Shown: positions 49,721 to 61,016 of the stretch, piece after piece
Position numbering within the stretch: position 1 is the stretch's first letter
Layout: each line of letters opens with the position of its first letter
NCBI RefSeq assembly: GCF_032854445.1
Contig: NC_088302.1
Span: 14,567,338 to 14,631,337, forward strand
Origin: Liolophura sinensis
Lineage: Eukaryota; Mollusca; Polyplacophora; Chitonida; Chitonidae
DNA: 64,000 nt
Direction of reading: 5' to 3'
Notes under the pieces: model-generated
The model's database searches: none
Told to the model about the DNA's origin: nothing
Seen by the model: the letters and a program-made list of their open reading frames with translations, nothing else
Position numbers and translations under genes: made by a program

Positions 49721-51774
49721 CTCTGGAATGAATTTGCAAGTTGGAGCTCTGGCCCTTTGCACGTCAGGGCTGCTAATGATGTAAACCTTCCATATGGATT
49801 GCGGTAAAGACTTACGTTGTACGTTAACAGACAGTTATCGGCATTTTACATATCATAACGGACTTTATTAGTTACATTCATTCGTTAGGTGTAGAATAAT
49901 TGTTTGATTTTAATAGAGGACGGCCTTGGTGTTTAGGAGCACATTGTGCATCGCTTTTATTGCTCTGTATAATGCACCACATGTAATGAACAGATAAATA
50001 TGTGAATCTATGTTAAAACAATGTATCTATGTAAAAAATTCCGCTTCATTTTCTGTTGAAAAAACTGAATTCAGGTGTCATCATAAAAGAGGGTAAAGAA
50101 CCTTTCCGACGTGTAAACATAATAACCGGAAAGAAACTAATGTAAGACGCTCCAAATGAGATTCTTTATACTCGAGATAAGTGGAGCAAACTCTGACTAG
50201 GAAGGATTCCCTCACAAGACCACTGTCTCCAAGTGTACCCATCTGAGGGTATTGCCTGTAAGTTTGCACAGAGAACAAGAGCAGAAATCGTACAGAATCT
50301 TCTAACATTGTTCATTTTTTAATCAATAACTCTTGGAAGAGAAACCTCATAAATTTCTCGCCTTCCACATGATTTCTCTCGGCGCACTCATACCACGTTC
50401 CGGTAATTTTTCCGCATGCTGTACTTAAACATCCAGTGGATTGGTTTAAACTTACTATAACTTTATATTTCCGTTTTCATCTGTCCGTAGTCGTCACCTG
50501 AAAACAGTCTTACCTTGAGAAACACCAAAGCATTGACGTTTCTGGCAGGGGTAATAAATGCAGAAAATCATCGAAAATCATGACATAACACTTTAAAAAG
50601 ACTAAAATGTCCACTTAGTAGCTCCGTAATTTACACCTCCATGAGAAAACATTTACCGTACTCTTTTCAACGGAACCTTAACTATGCCTTCTCTCGAAAT
50701 CATTCTTATGTTTCATCAAGTCACATCAACTTCGACCAAAATTTTAATTTATGTTTTCGAAGATCTTGACATTTTCCATATTGCCTCCAGCTTTAATCAG
50801 GATGGGATTATCCAAACTCTTTTCGTTTTTCTGTCTCTGAGTGAAAAATCGAATTTCACATCGCTTATGTTAGTCAAATGCACAATAATTGTCCAGTGTG
50901 AAAAGATTTCTTTCTGTCTCGTACTATCTTCCCAAAACACGGTATCCTTTTGATTCTGCCTCCTGGCAATCCATAATGGAAAGCTCATTTTACTATCTCC
51001 ATTACATCAGAGTAGGTTCTTTCTCTATTGCACTGTCCTATGAGCTTCTAAATGATCACTGCCATAAGATACTGTACATGTTTTATACCTCCTAATAATT
51101 TAGAGTGGGCCGTTTTTGTCATAGAGGACATCTGTCCCACCCGAATACCACCGCCCTCACGTGATTGATATCAAAATGGTAGCGTCATACAGCTTTTCTG
51201 GCCATGTCCCTAACCACCAAGTTATGTAACACCACCGTCACACCGTGAATCCGTGAAATCAATACAACGATGGCTTACGTAAGACTGTGTATGACTGTGA
51301 TCAATGATAGTTTGCTTTCTGCAGACATCAGGCTCATGTTTCCAGGATATGAATTTCTCTCCATGCATTGCTTATTTCTTATCAGTGGCTCTTGTCTACC
51401 GTGGAGGACCCAACTCTGATGATGTGAAGAATTGCACTCAAGGGATCTCAATGACCTTTATTTTTTTTTTGTCCAGACCAAGAAATCCTTATGAAGAACT
51501 AGAGAGACGAGATGAGATCGATTTAGAGTACTCCATATACATCAGGTTACGTATATATGTGGCAGATAATATTTGTCTAACTGATTATTTTGAGGCTCAT
51601 TCGACAAACACACAAATTCAAATGTTAGGCCAATGGGCAGTGGTTGATAATGTACCGATAAACGCATCATCAACAAACGAGGTGTTTATAGGGCACACAG
51701 ATGTGGTGAACCCTATACGTCAGCAAGTGTAGGAATGGTGTCCTACTGATAGGAATATTTCTGTACGTAACTGC

Positions 51775-51791
51775 GGGGGGGGGGGGGGGGG
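51775..51791 (+). repeat. 17-base G run
   Basis: Uninterrupted poly-G between CTGC and TAGATT inside M6; other units have no G run at this place. Confidence 0.9.
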
Positions 51792-53345
51792 TAGATTATT
51801 GAATTACTATTAACGAATGTAAGCCAAATCTATCTAGATTAAACGGACTTACATCTGTACAGACCCCAGGCTATTCGTGTTTACACCAGGAACTTCGTTG
51901 TATTTATCTAAAGACAGTTTCACATTTCATCTTCATTATTTCCGTACTGACTTTGCTTTTAAAGCAATGTAGAAGATTGAACTAAGAAATGACTGGTCAT
52001 ATTTGCTCTGCAGTATGGCGTGTGTTTTGTAAAGGCATTGTCTAAAGTGAAACAGCCACAGTCTTGCAATTTTAAGCAAAACACATATTGGTATTCCAAG
52101 TATCGTACATTACAATGTGATTACTTTGCTTTTAAGAATAGTCCAAGAACATTTTTGCAGGAATTGGCATTTAATGCTACAAAATGATTGAAAAATCATT
52201 TAATTCTGTCGCTGATTTCATGTTATCAGTTAATCCATAGATATTTTTGTCCATGTCATAAGCCCTTCTAATTGACTTAAAAGTTACGTCCTCTCCCAGT
52301 AATTCACTGACGCTTGACCTTACTCTCCAGAGTTCCAGCAAGTCATGGCCGTGAAACGTTTTACCAGTAGAGTGTAATTATACTCGTAATTATCGTTATT
52401 ATCCATCTCAATAACAACCCAGGAAGCCGGAGTTTAGGATCGCTCTGCCGTTCCTCTTAACCACCGATCTGTAATTTGGGCGTCTAGACATGCAGAGTCA
52501 ACCGGATAAATGTGATCGTAACTGTGCCTGTCAGGTCAGAATGGTGAAGTGAACGTCGAATTATGCTTAATCAGTGTTCAGCCTTGGTTCCAACATGTAT
52601 CATGGGTCAGTTTGAGTCTAGCTTCGAACGTACCCCTATGTTTGATCTTTATCACAGCGACAAGACTTCCGTAACCCAACAATGTGCTTTGCCTAATAAA
52701 CAAAGTAATTAGCAACACCACAGAATGCCATTTGGAACAATTTTAGGTTTTAGGTTTTGCCAGGCAATTGGCGGTCTTATGTGTGGTTTTGGCAAATTTG
52801 CCTATTCATAGTCATTGATTTACTCCCTATTTATTGTCTGTATCATGCCGAAGACACCAGACATGACACCTCACCCAGTCATATCATACTGACACCGGAC
52901 CAACCTTTCAGTGCTGAGCGACAACCGAGGCAGCAAAAAGTACAATGATCAAATATACTCAAACAAACAGCTCTCGCTCTCTTACTTTCAATCTGGTGTC
53001 CAGGCGAAAAATTTGGGACCGATTCAATACACTCCACATAAATTATATTATGTCCATATCCGACAGACAATACTTACCTAATTGATTATTCTCAGGTTCA
53101 CTTGACAAACACTCAAAGCCAAATGTTAGACCAATGGGCAATTGTTGATAATTGTGTTCTCAAATAATATGTGTTAGTATATAGCTGCCTGGTTATCAGT
53201 GCTCAGCGTAACAAGTAACAAGTGTTATTTTTGGTATAACCCTACCCGGGTTTGATCCCGGCGTCTCTTAACATTTAATTTGTAAAAAATTCTGAACTGA
53301 TTTGCCTCCAACTATGTGTAATTAGTTTAATTCAGTGATGGCCTT

Positions 53346-53358
53346 GAAAATCCATTTT
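53346..53358 (+). repeat. Target-site duplication, left
   Basis: GAAAATCCATTTT, repeated exactly at 53620-53632 on the other side of the SINE. Confidence 0.85.
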
Positions 53359-53619
53359 TTTTTTTTTTGATTGGTGTTTTACGCCGTACTCAAGAATATT
53401 TCACTTATACGACGGCGGCCAGCATTATGGTGGGTGGAAACCGGGCAGAGCCCGGAGGAAACCCACGACCATCCGCAGGTTGCTGACAGACCTTCTCACG
53501 TACGGCCGGAGAGGAAGCCAGCATGAGCTGGACTTAAACTCACAGCGACCGCATTGGTGAGAGACTCCTGGGTCATTACGCTGCGCTAGCGCTTTAACCG
53601 ACTGAGCCACGGAGGCCCC
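53359..53619 (-). mobile_element. SINE (family 1), complete, tRNA-derived
   Basis: Read on the minus strand it starts GGGGCCTCCGTGGCTCAGTC, a tRNA-like head with an A-box-like TGGCTCAGTCGG. A B-box-like GAGTTTAAGTCC follows, then the 'GGTCGTGGGTTTCC' central domain, and 'GAGTACGGCGTAAAACACC' with a poly-A/T end. Direct repeats of 13 bp (53346-53358 and 53620-53632) mark target-primed insertion. This is the reference copy for the other family-1 copies in the window. SINEs of this kind are transcribed by RNA polymerase III and moved by a partner LINE; the partner is not in this window. Confidence 0.95.
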
Positions 53620-53632
53620 GAAAATCCATTTT
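53620..53632 (+). repeat. Target-site duplication, right
   Basis: GAAAATCCATTTT; partner of 53346-53358. Confidence 0.85.
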
Positions 53633-54489
53633 CCTGGATTCACTGTATATCTTGTTATAGACGGCTTGTCTTTTCTTGACTATTCATCTGTTTTGTGACC
53701 AGTGTGCTCTTCTCCCAGATACACCATTTGTCGTCACCAATAAACTCTCACTGGCTTATACTCATGATATTAGTGGCCTGTGTACTTTGAGTGTAAAGAC
53801 TTCCGTTTGATTTCCGGTTCAGGTTCGGATAACAGTCTACACCAGCTTTGTCACAGTAAAGGAAAATAACATTTTTTTTTGTAACATGAACTGAAATCCA
53901 TATCTCATAGTCAAGACTTAGACTTTACTCCAGTCTTACTATCGAATCCGGGAAATAGAGAATTAACTGTCAAGCTCGCCTGTAATTTCGTAGGTCAAGC
54001 CGACCTTCACTGTTGTGCCAATCCACTGTAAACAGGTCAGAGACATCGATTGTGAAATGGCGAGAGTCAGGTACAGCTAAAAGCACCTCTTCTTATTTCT
54101 ACTTTCTGAACTGAAGTTGCCTTCATCCGCTTACAGGCTAAATAGTGAATTACATAGCCTCAAGGGTGTATTGTATAACGAATGGTATACCGCCCGATTG
54201 AACATACAACTTCAGAGCTGGATTTGATCAAATCCCTTTGAAGCATCGTAGCTAATTACTGGTGTGCATTTTTTTCGTCCATCTAGATAAGCTTTCAGGT
54301 TTTTTTTTTTTTTTTGCGCCGTCAAATATTAATGTCAATCCCATAAATATGGAGCCGTAAAAGGGAAAGCCCCTCTGGGATCTCCTGTTTCATTTCACCG
54401 TGGAAAGAGGCTTATAACTAGAATATGTGATACCACAGTACATATATGTACATAAAAATCAGCCTATGATCAAAACTGAAGCAAGAGCT

Positions 54490-55130
54490 CAAACATCAGG
54501 ATATAATACATGTTTCAGATCAAACAGTCGTACCCCATTTAGGTATAGACTTTATTATTTATACATCATACATCCTTCACTGATAAAAAAATGATATCTT
54601 CACCAGTTAGATATCACTATTGTCATTACATTTTGCTATTACATTGTTGGAGACCTTGACCCATGACCCACAGCTGACCTTGCCGGTACTACTTTGTACA
54701 TGTCGTCTGCTACATTCACGTCTGGATTTCACGTCTACAATTATACATTGTAGAATGTATGATTACTTACAGACAGCGTTTAAACTGTAAAAAGCTTTTG
54801 TGAGCGCGGACGTGAACGAAATTGCAGCGCGTGTGAATAGAATCAGAAATACGACGAAGATGGCACATTGCTTATTTTTTTCACGGATGCAACAGATAAA
54901 CTGATACGCATTTATATACATGTAGAGAAACTATCAGGATACGAATAATAAATAGAATACTGCAAAGTGAAGGTTGAATACCATAAATGTTGTTCTCGTG
55001 AAAGGTAGAAATTATAACCGTCTCGTGGGTTATCATTTCCCGCTCTCACTTGAACAATATTTATAGTATTTAACCTTCACTGTGCAATATCCTTTATGTT
55101 CTTATGTGATGTGCGACTTCAAAATAACGG
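54490..55130. other. Insertion in the last array unit
   Basis: No counterpart in the 41.7-kb or 35.7-kb units, where flanking blocks are directly joined. It includes a short palindrome GATATCT…AGATATC (about 54592-54620) and the fold-back at 54951-55093. It could be a non-autonomous DNA element; clear ends were not found. Confidence 0.5.
54951..55093. repeat. Fold-back (hairpin) sequence
   Basis: Arms of about 65-68 bp: 'AAGTGAAGGTTGAATACCAT…' reads against '…ATAGTATTTAACCTTCACT', and 'GAAATTATAACC' against 'GGTTATCATTTCC'. The centre is near 55023. Arms are imperfect, so the structure is not recent. Confidence 0.75.
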
Positions 55131-56299
55131 TATTTTGAGCACGGCTGGTCGATCCATAGCCACTTGACACCAAGCAGGAATGTATTTTAAGTTCTTTTGC
55201 TTAGACATAAGCTTAAATCAGTTAATTTGCATTTTGGAAAAGTCTGAGATAGTCCACATCGGCGCAAACTGTAATAAGACTCCGAACATCTAAACCCATT
55301 TCTCTTTTTTTCCTCCCTCTCTGAGCAGAAAATCGAATTTGCCATCAATTATTTTTTGTTCGGTTTTAAAACATAGGGTCTTAAAATACAAACTGACTTC
55401 AAAATGCACAATAATTATTCAGTAAAAACAGATTTATTCCTGTTTTTCTTTTGTTTTACCCAAATACCTTTGGTTTTGAATCTGCTTCCTGGCGATTCTT
55501 AAAGGAACGTCATACTGTCAGCGGTTATATATTGTTCATTGTCAAAGCAATTTACCGGGATCAAGAAACGATTTTAGACTAAGTCAAAATTTCAAATCAT
55601 TTTATAGTTGTTATTTCCTACATGACAAGGTCAAATGTAATGTAAATTCTGAATAGCTTATTGTAAATCAAATTTCAGCTAAAATAACGGATAGGAACAT
55701 AACAAATATAATGATTGAAATATTGACTTCAGTCAAAGATCGCTTCGTGACCCCGGGGCTAGATCACTTATTCCTACCATTCTTTCACTTGCATTTTTGA
55801 AGTATCGTCTTAAAATTTTAATAACCAGACTGATTTTCATTTCTTGCTACAGAACCATATGTACACACCCATATGCGATAAACAATGTCAAATTTATGTA
55901 TACTTTGTAACACTGTCATGTCATACCGACATCATGTACCCTGTTGAAACTCATCATTTAACAGAATGTTGCCGCGCATGATTCTAAGATCATCATCATG
56001 GTCAGGGACCCGGATGCAATGCAAAATGAAACACACATGAATTGTAGTAACCTTAAGGCCATATTGTTTTACCTTTAAGGCCTTGAGATTTTTCATTAAA
56101 TTAATATTCAAATACTTATAATTGTAAAACAAAGTAATGGAGTTATTGGTGAAAGAAATTTATTTATTCATAAATATATGTGATTTTGATTTTAAGGTCG
56201 TATTAAAAAAGATGAAAGAATGGTATACATTGCTATAATTATAGTATTATTAATACAATATAATTATAATATATTACGGAATATTATAAGCACGATCCT

Positions 56300-56455
56300 C
56301 TCCAGCAGTACGTGGGCAGGTCTTACAGCAGTCTGCGGGTGGTCGTGGGTTTCCCACGGGACTTGTTTGGTTTCTTCCCACTATAATGCTGGCCGCCGTC
56401 GTATAAGTGAAATATTCTTGAGTACGGCGTAAAACACCAGTCAAATAAATAAATT
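56300..56455 (+). mobile_element. SINE (family 1), 3' half
   Basis: 'GTACGTGGGCAGGTCTTACA' to 'GAGTACGGCGTAAAACACCA' and (AAAT)n. The tRNA-like half is missing. Confidence 0.9.
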
Positions 56456-56502
56456 ATAAGAACGATACAGTAACAAATGGTATTCGCTAGCAATGCCAAC
56501 GA

Positions 56503-56595
56503 GGGCAACCGTGGCCGAGGTGCTTAGCATACCAGCACGGCGCAATGACCCAGAAGTCTCTCATCAATGCGGCAGCTTCAACTCCAGGAGTTCGA
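56503..56595 (+). mobile_element. SINE (family 1), tRNA-like half only
   Basis: 'GGCAACCGTGGCCGAGGTGC' and 'GCAATGACCCAGAAGTCTCT' match the head of the complete SINE, ending in 'GAGTTCGATTCCAGGG'. It follows the separate 3' half at 56300-56455 by 48 bp in the same orientation. Confidence 0.75.
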
Positions 56596-56634
56596 TTCCA
56601 GGGAAATGTTCGTATAAGGGAAATGTTCTTGATG

Positions 56635-56712
56635 GAAGCATGGAAGGCAGAAAAAACAATAACGTAAACGGTGCCTTCACTGTGCGAAGCATTGAAGGCA
56701 GAAAAAACAAAT
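56635..56712 (+). repeat. Short tandem duplication, 51-bp period
   Basis: 'GAAGCATGGAAGGCAGAAAA' and 'GAAGCATTGAAGGCAGAAAA' begin 51 bp apart. Confidence 0.8.
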
Positions 56713-57604
56713 AAAGCTCATGGAAACAAGACAGGAACAGCTGTCCAACATTCAGACATAAAAGTTATTGCTTTGATTATGTTCCTCTAAATAAATAATG
56801 ATCAGCCTGTCTATCGGGTTGGGCTTGAGAAACCTAAGGTGAAAAGAACCCAGCAAGATGATTGCGAAACTATGCAAGATATTAAATTCCTCTGTGAAGA
56901 AATATCTGGCGAAAATTCATGATACTTTTATCTTGTTGTGTATTGATATGCAGGCAAATGTTTCAGATGTTCGTCGGATCAGTTTTTAATGTCAATTTGT
57001 ACAGACAGGCCATTTGTAAAGTCAGTTCCTCAGTGCGAGCAAGGTAACAGGGTATGTGGGTCTATATGACTAGACCGTGTATTTAGAGTCGGAGAAAATA
57101 TAAAAATTACATGAATTTCAGATGAAAGAGTGCAAAAATTAAGTTGAAGTTGTGGTTTTCAATATTTTTTTTTTCGATTCTTCTTTAAAGAAAAACAGAG
57201 AAACTAATTTTGTATGGTGGGTATTTGGGACCACCTCTTGGTCTGTATAGTCTTCGTGTAATGTTATAAATGAGGATGTAACGCATATTTTATAAATATA
57301 TTCACACTAGAATTTGGTCTTTTCACGTAACAAATGTGTTTAACCTGCATTTCGATAATATTTATATTTTTAAATCAATTTCTTACACATGCATGACATC
57401 CTTGTATGTAGAACAAGTCATTTTAATGTTTTCTTCTCGTTTTATGTTTAACTATTATCCATATACATCGTACATTTCTGGCATAATTCAGATCAATTTT
57501 GTCCGTCAACAATAGGAAATTCTCAAAGCAATGTCATGGATGTAGGCTTGCATCCCAACAGGTACATTCTGGGATTCTAGTTTCTTACTGCAACGAGTGG
57601 GAGG

Positions 57605-58468
57605 TGTTACGACCCAAACTGTCTGTATTATAAAGAGATGGCTTGTTCGAAATACACGACAGTTTAGCTGCACACAAAAGTAACCAAAACCAGCAGATTT
57701 TGTTTTACAACAATTTATTACGTTTAACAAGAACAGATAACAAGACTTTTACAAATACTAAAGTACTTAAGTTTAACAAGAAAGGATAGCAGTATCTATA
57801 CAAATACTAAAGTACTTACATGTACAACGGTGTCAAGTCCAAACGGACGCATATATTCCACAATGCGGAAAATCATACAGGCATAAATGCACAAATAAGA
57901 GGGAAAATGCACAGTATAACTGAGTGTATGACAAAATATACACAAAATTCCACAGACAGGATCCGTGTACTAATAAGCACTGTGTACACAAGAGCACAAA
58001 TTAAATATACCAGTTCAGACTGAATAAGTGCTCGGTGGAGATAGGATATAACAAAGCCAGAGGCTATAAAGACACCAAAATTCAGCACAAAAGGCCTACT
58101 AAAGTAACACACAGCGAAAGCGTCCAAACTCTCAATAATTGTCCTTTCTCCTCTTTTGACCTGCTTTCATAGGTCTTACATAGACTGGTGGAATTTTCTA
58201 GGATAAGAAAACTCCTAAGAATAAGAACACTTGTTGTAAACAAACAGGCCCCGAACTGAGGGTATTCTGGAACATTCTAAGGCAGAGGCAGACAGCAGGC
58301 CCTGAACTCAGCATATGTAAACAGTGGCAAGCTAAATTTAGAAGCTGACGGCAGTCGTTCACATGACAGAGGCAAGAAAGTTACATCTGGCGCTAATGTT
58401 TTGGCTCGCGCCTCCCTATCGGCGATTTTGTGATCACATACGCAAGATTTCTAGTTCGATTTGTTACA
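57605..58468. mobile_element. Possible solo LTR (weak)
   Basis: Starts TGTTACGACCC and ends GATTTGTTACA, so the ends fit a TG…CA long terminal repeat of 864 bp. It holds a minus-strand AATAAA near 57713. No target duplication, primer site or second copy was seen. Confidence 0.25.
57722..57819 (+). repeat. Tandem duplication, 49-bp period
   Basis: Two units starting GTTTAACAAGAA and ending TACAAATACTAAAGTACTTA. Confidence 0.9.
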
Positions 58469-59224
58469 ATTTTAATCAGAACGAATATAAAATATTTCAA
58501 ACAAGTAAGCATGTTTGACCTGAAGTAAGCCAACAATAACTATGTGGGTATAATAATAGAAGTGCACATACGATCCTGACGGTAGTTCATCTTCTTATGT
58601 CTTCTACAGGTCTAAATATGTTTTTATTTTCGTATACTGGCAGTTTTTGTCTTTTTCAGTGTTGTTGCTGTTTATAATTATTTGTTTTTATTTTAGGTTT
58701 TCTGACTATTTCACTTCGTAAAGGACGAAAGTAATATAATGGCCTGCTTTATGCAAAGAATAAATCGGAAAGGCAACTTTCTATCTCAAAGATTTTACAA
58801 CAAAATGCATAGCTATTGATTTCGCTGAATTTCACTCAGTGTGCAGCAGAGCGCCGAGGGCTCGCCGTAAAACACAAAAAGACGCACTTTTACGGATAAA
58901 AAATGTCCTCTTGTCGGTAAATAAGTTACCTAACTCGCTTTTTTCTTTGCAGAATTTTCTTTGAACAGCCCCGGTGAATATTTGATCTTTAACAGTTGTC
59001 CCGGTGGCAAATTCTTTATCGGGATTCTTTCCGTCCGTTTTAGTATCACAAACTGACATAAACGCCTCTGGAACCCGACATGATTATCTCCCTTATTCTG
59101 CCAGATTTTGATGATAACTAAGTTTGGTGCAGACGTTAAGACGCCTTGCACACTACAGAGTCAATTGTAGAACAGCTTCATCACAAAGGAGATCTTTATT
59201 TTTTTCAAAAACACTTTCTCACAA

Positions 59225-60030
59225 AATCTTGAACTCAGGTCTTAGATTGCCTGATAAGTACGAGTCCTCGTCTCTGTCACAAAAACCAACGCTGAGGGTT
59301 TGAGATGAAAATATTACACTTCGCAAAGGAGATCTCCTCCCACCATATTGGCCGCCGTCGTATGAGAGAAATATTCGAGAGTACAGAGTAAAAGATATGG
59401 CAACGAACCAAACGAAGGAGATGGCTGTCTTTCTTTGAAATCAAAATGGCTTTTCTACAGAGCTGGATACAGAGCTGGAGTTTTCATCAAAAGAGATCTT
59501 GTTGGGATGTGGACAATAAAGGGCAACCAGAAATAGAACCACGTGTAGAGAACACGAAGTCATACAGTATAATATCGATTAGATTAACTGATAAGAGGCA
59601 TGAATACGTCTGCAGGGTCCAGTAATATCAGACTGCTTTCCAAACAGAAACTTCTCTCGTCGGGCCATATACACTATTCAATTAAACCTATACTTGTCAT
59701 ATCTTCAGAATTCAGGCGTGTTCACCACACGTATACCTCTAACAGTGAAAGAGGAGGGTCATTGACTTGGTTGAAAAAACCCATTGCACAACGCCCACGC
59801 ATTTTTATCCAATGCTACATATAAATCGATAGCATTATCATAGCATTTTATTTCTCTCTTCAAAATCAATACAGTTGCGTAACGGGTAAGTATGTAGTCT
59901 GTATCGCTGGTGGAATAAATTAATAGCTTCTGCCAATTACACACTCCTTTTTTTATCAAAGATGTTCCATTTCCAATCAGGCTGGTTTGGCCACAGCTTA
60001 AAGTCAGGGAGATTTTTCAAGTATCTGGTG
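59225..60030 (+). repeat. Second direct-repeat family, copy 1
   Basis: Matches 62385-63560 in order. Examples are 'ATTAGATTAACTGATA' (59579 and 63090), 'CATTTTATTTCTCTCTTCAA' (59845 and 63382) and 'GTTCATCAAAAGA' versus 'TTTTCATCAAAAGA'. It is unrelated to M0-M13. Minus frame 59959-59759 gives TSDTDYILTRYATVLILKRE, matched by TSDIDYILNRYASILILKRE in copy 2. Substitutions are not obviously synonymous and both copies have stops nearby. Confidence 0.85.
59333..59398 (+). mobile_element. SINE (family 1) 3' fragment
   Basis: 'CTCCTCCCACCATATTGGCC' to 'AGTACAGAGTAAAAGATA', a decayed end of family 1. Absent at the matching place of direct-repeat copy 2. Confidence 0.7.
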
Positions 60031-60060
60031 ACGTGCTGTTGTTTTCTTCGTGTTTTGTCC

Positions 60061-60148
60061 AATTTCCTCCCACCACATATATAGCGGGCTGACATTATAG
60101 AAGAGAAATGTTGAGGAATAGGGCGTAAAACACAAAACACATAAATAT
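60061..60148 (+). mobile_element. SINE (family 1) 3' fragment, decayed
   Basis: 'AATTTCCTCCCACCACATAT' and 'GAATAGGGCGTAAAACAC', followed by an A-rich tail. Heavily mutated. Confidence 0.6.
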
Positions 60149-60291
60149 ATGGGCAAGCTTTTCATTTTCATTTTTGCACGGAAAGGCTTGAAGTTGATCA
60201 GTATAGATGCTTCGGTTACATTCTCATACATATATATACAGCTACATATTTGCACGATACCTTTCTTAAGTGACTATAAGACTTTGAACGT

Positions 60292-60320
60292 CCAGTGCCA
60301 TGAACCAGCCATGGCACTGG
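60292..60320. repeat. Perfect 11-bp inverted repeat
   Basis: CCAGTGCCATG and CATGGCACTGG with a 7-base loop. No T-tract or other sign of function. Confidence 0.8.
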
Positions 60321-60750
60321 GGCAGAATAGGGCAAAAATCCCCTTGTGGCAATTCCAAAGATCCTCTTGTATTAATGGAATAAAAAAAAAACGATCATAA
60401 GAGTATCAAAGCACAAATCTGGTCATCTGTTTAAGTACCTCATCGCATACGTCTGGATGAGCCGAGCTTTCATGGAAAAACTAGCATGGCGTATTAAAGA
60501 GGTTTTCGTAGTGGGCGTTTTTACTTGCTCGGGCATAATGTCATTGTCAACATTAGGTCAGTTATATCACGGCCATATCATAAACTGTAACAAGCTTGTC
60601 CTACTAGTGAAACGTTTATGGTGCTGTTTGTCACACCAGGCGTTTGTTGGTTGGCCGTCCACAATGACCGGAAATGTCACTGTTACACGATGACCAGTAT
60701 ACACGACAAGGGCTCCAGGAAAAACATCGTTATAAAATATACAGAACGTA

Positions 60751-60858
60751 GCCCAGTTTCGCAAAGCGGCGTACTACATTTTTATCGTACGTTAGTCGTA
60801 CGATATTTTGTATGTCACTATTACCATATCATTGTCCTGTACGAGCGTGAAACTGGGC
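60751..60858. mobile_element. Fold-back MITE-like element
   Basis: Ends GCCCAGTTTCGC and GCGTGAAACTGGGC are inverted repeats. An inner palindrome ATCGTACG…CGTACGAT (60784-60804) has a 5-base loop. Elements with GCCCAGTTTC ends and CGTACG-rich centres are, from memory, frequent in marine invertebrate genomes. Confidence 0.65.
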
Positions 60859-61016
60859 CACGGTCTCCATATTTTATCACTTTACAAAATGCGCTTCATG
60901 TGATCAAAGAATATTGTGAAGATTGTGTTAGTCCATCTGGTCATATAACAGGTCAAGTGTAAATGTCTACACCATTCCTCACCTTAGGAGTCCTTCCAGG
61001 GCATATTTAACAACCA

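Larger units (their letters stand above)
1..56100. repeat. Degenerate multi-kb tandem array (about 6-8 kb period)
   Basis: The same non-coding blocks recur in the same order and orientation across the window. Anchor block M2 (around 'GTATCTGGTAACACC', then 'CAATAAAATGGAGAGCAAG') recurs near 5250, 14840, 22103, 36265, 43340 and 49320. M4 ('ATGAATTTCTCTCCATGGAT') recurs near 515, 6090, 15810, 22935, 37180, 44950 and 51310. M8 ('CAAGTCATGGCCGTGAAAC') recurs near 29851, 33120, 39395, 46405 and 52335. Long gaps between anchors are explained by recognisable insertions (gypsy, reverse transcriptase copies, Tc1, SINEs). No frame stays open in all copies, so I see no common protein. Copies are too diverged for recent amplification, except copies A and B. 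Whether the unit began as a gene cluster, a large mobile element or a plain segmental duplication cannot be told from the sequence. Confidence 0.75.
50020..56100. repeat. Last array unit M3-M12'-M4-M6-M7-M8-M4tail-M11-M12
   Basis: M3 50020-50360, M12-like 50700-51000, M4 51310-51650, M6 51660-51880, M7 51890-52160, M8 52335-52800, an out-of-order second M4 tail 52950-53165, M11 53635-53910, a block at 54110-54480 matching 41300-41690, and M12 55190-55520. M9 and M10 are missing. After about 55.5 kb similarity to the array fades. The 142-codon plus frame 51304-51732 covers M4-M6; the same frame in the 37 kb unit has a TGA in its second line of codons, so I do not call a gene. Confidence 0.72.
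56720..59220. other. No gene seen
   Basis: AT-rich sequence beyond the array. It contains the 49-bp duplication at 57722-57819 and a weak LTR candidate (57605-58468). Overlapping minus frames at 58832-59151 have no recognisable content. Confidence 0.5.

Noticed and set aside
51304-51732. 142-codon plus frame as a gene
   Set aside because: It spans array blocks M4-M6. The homologous DNA at 37180-37530 has a stop in the same frame, and no known domain is visible.
53244-53266. B-box-like 'GGGTTTGATCCCGG' as a tRNA gene
   Set aside because: No acceptor or anticodon arms in the flanking bases; only a short palindrome.
53359-53619. tRNA gene (A-box and B-box-like sequences)
   Set aside because: The tRNA-like head is part of a SINE with body, tail and target duplication; the anticodon arm cannot be folded as in a real tRNA.
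58832-59151. Overlapping minus frames of 73-75 codons
   Set aside because: Short, overlapping in different frames, no motif recognised and no homologous copy to test conservation.
60618-60962. 114-codon plus frame
   Set aside because: It runs through the fold-back MITE at 60751-60858 and has no recognisable domain.
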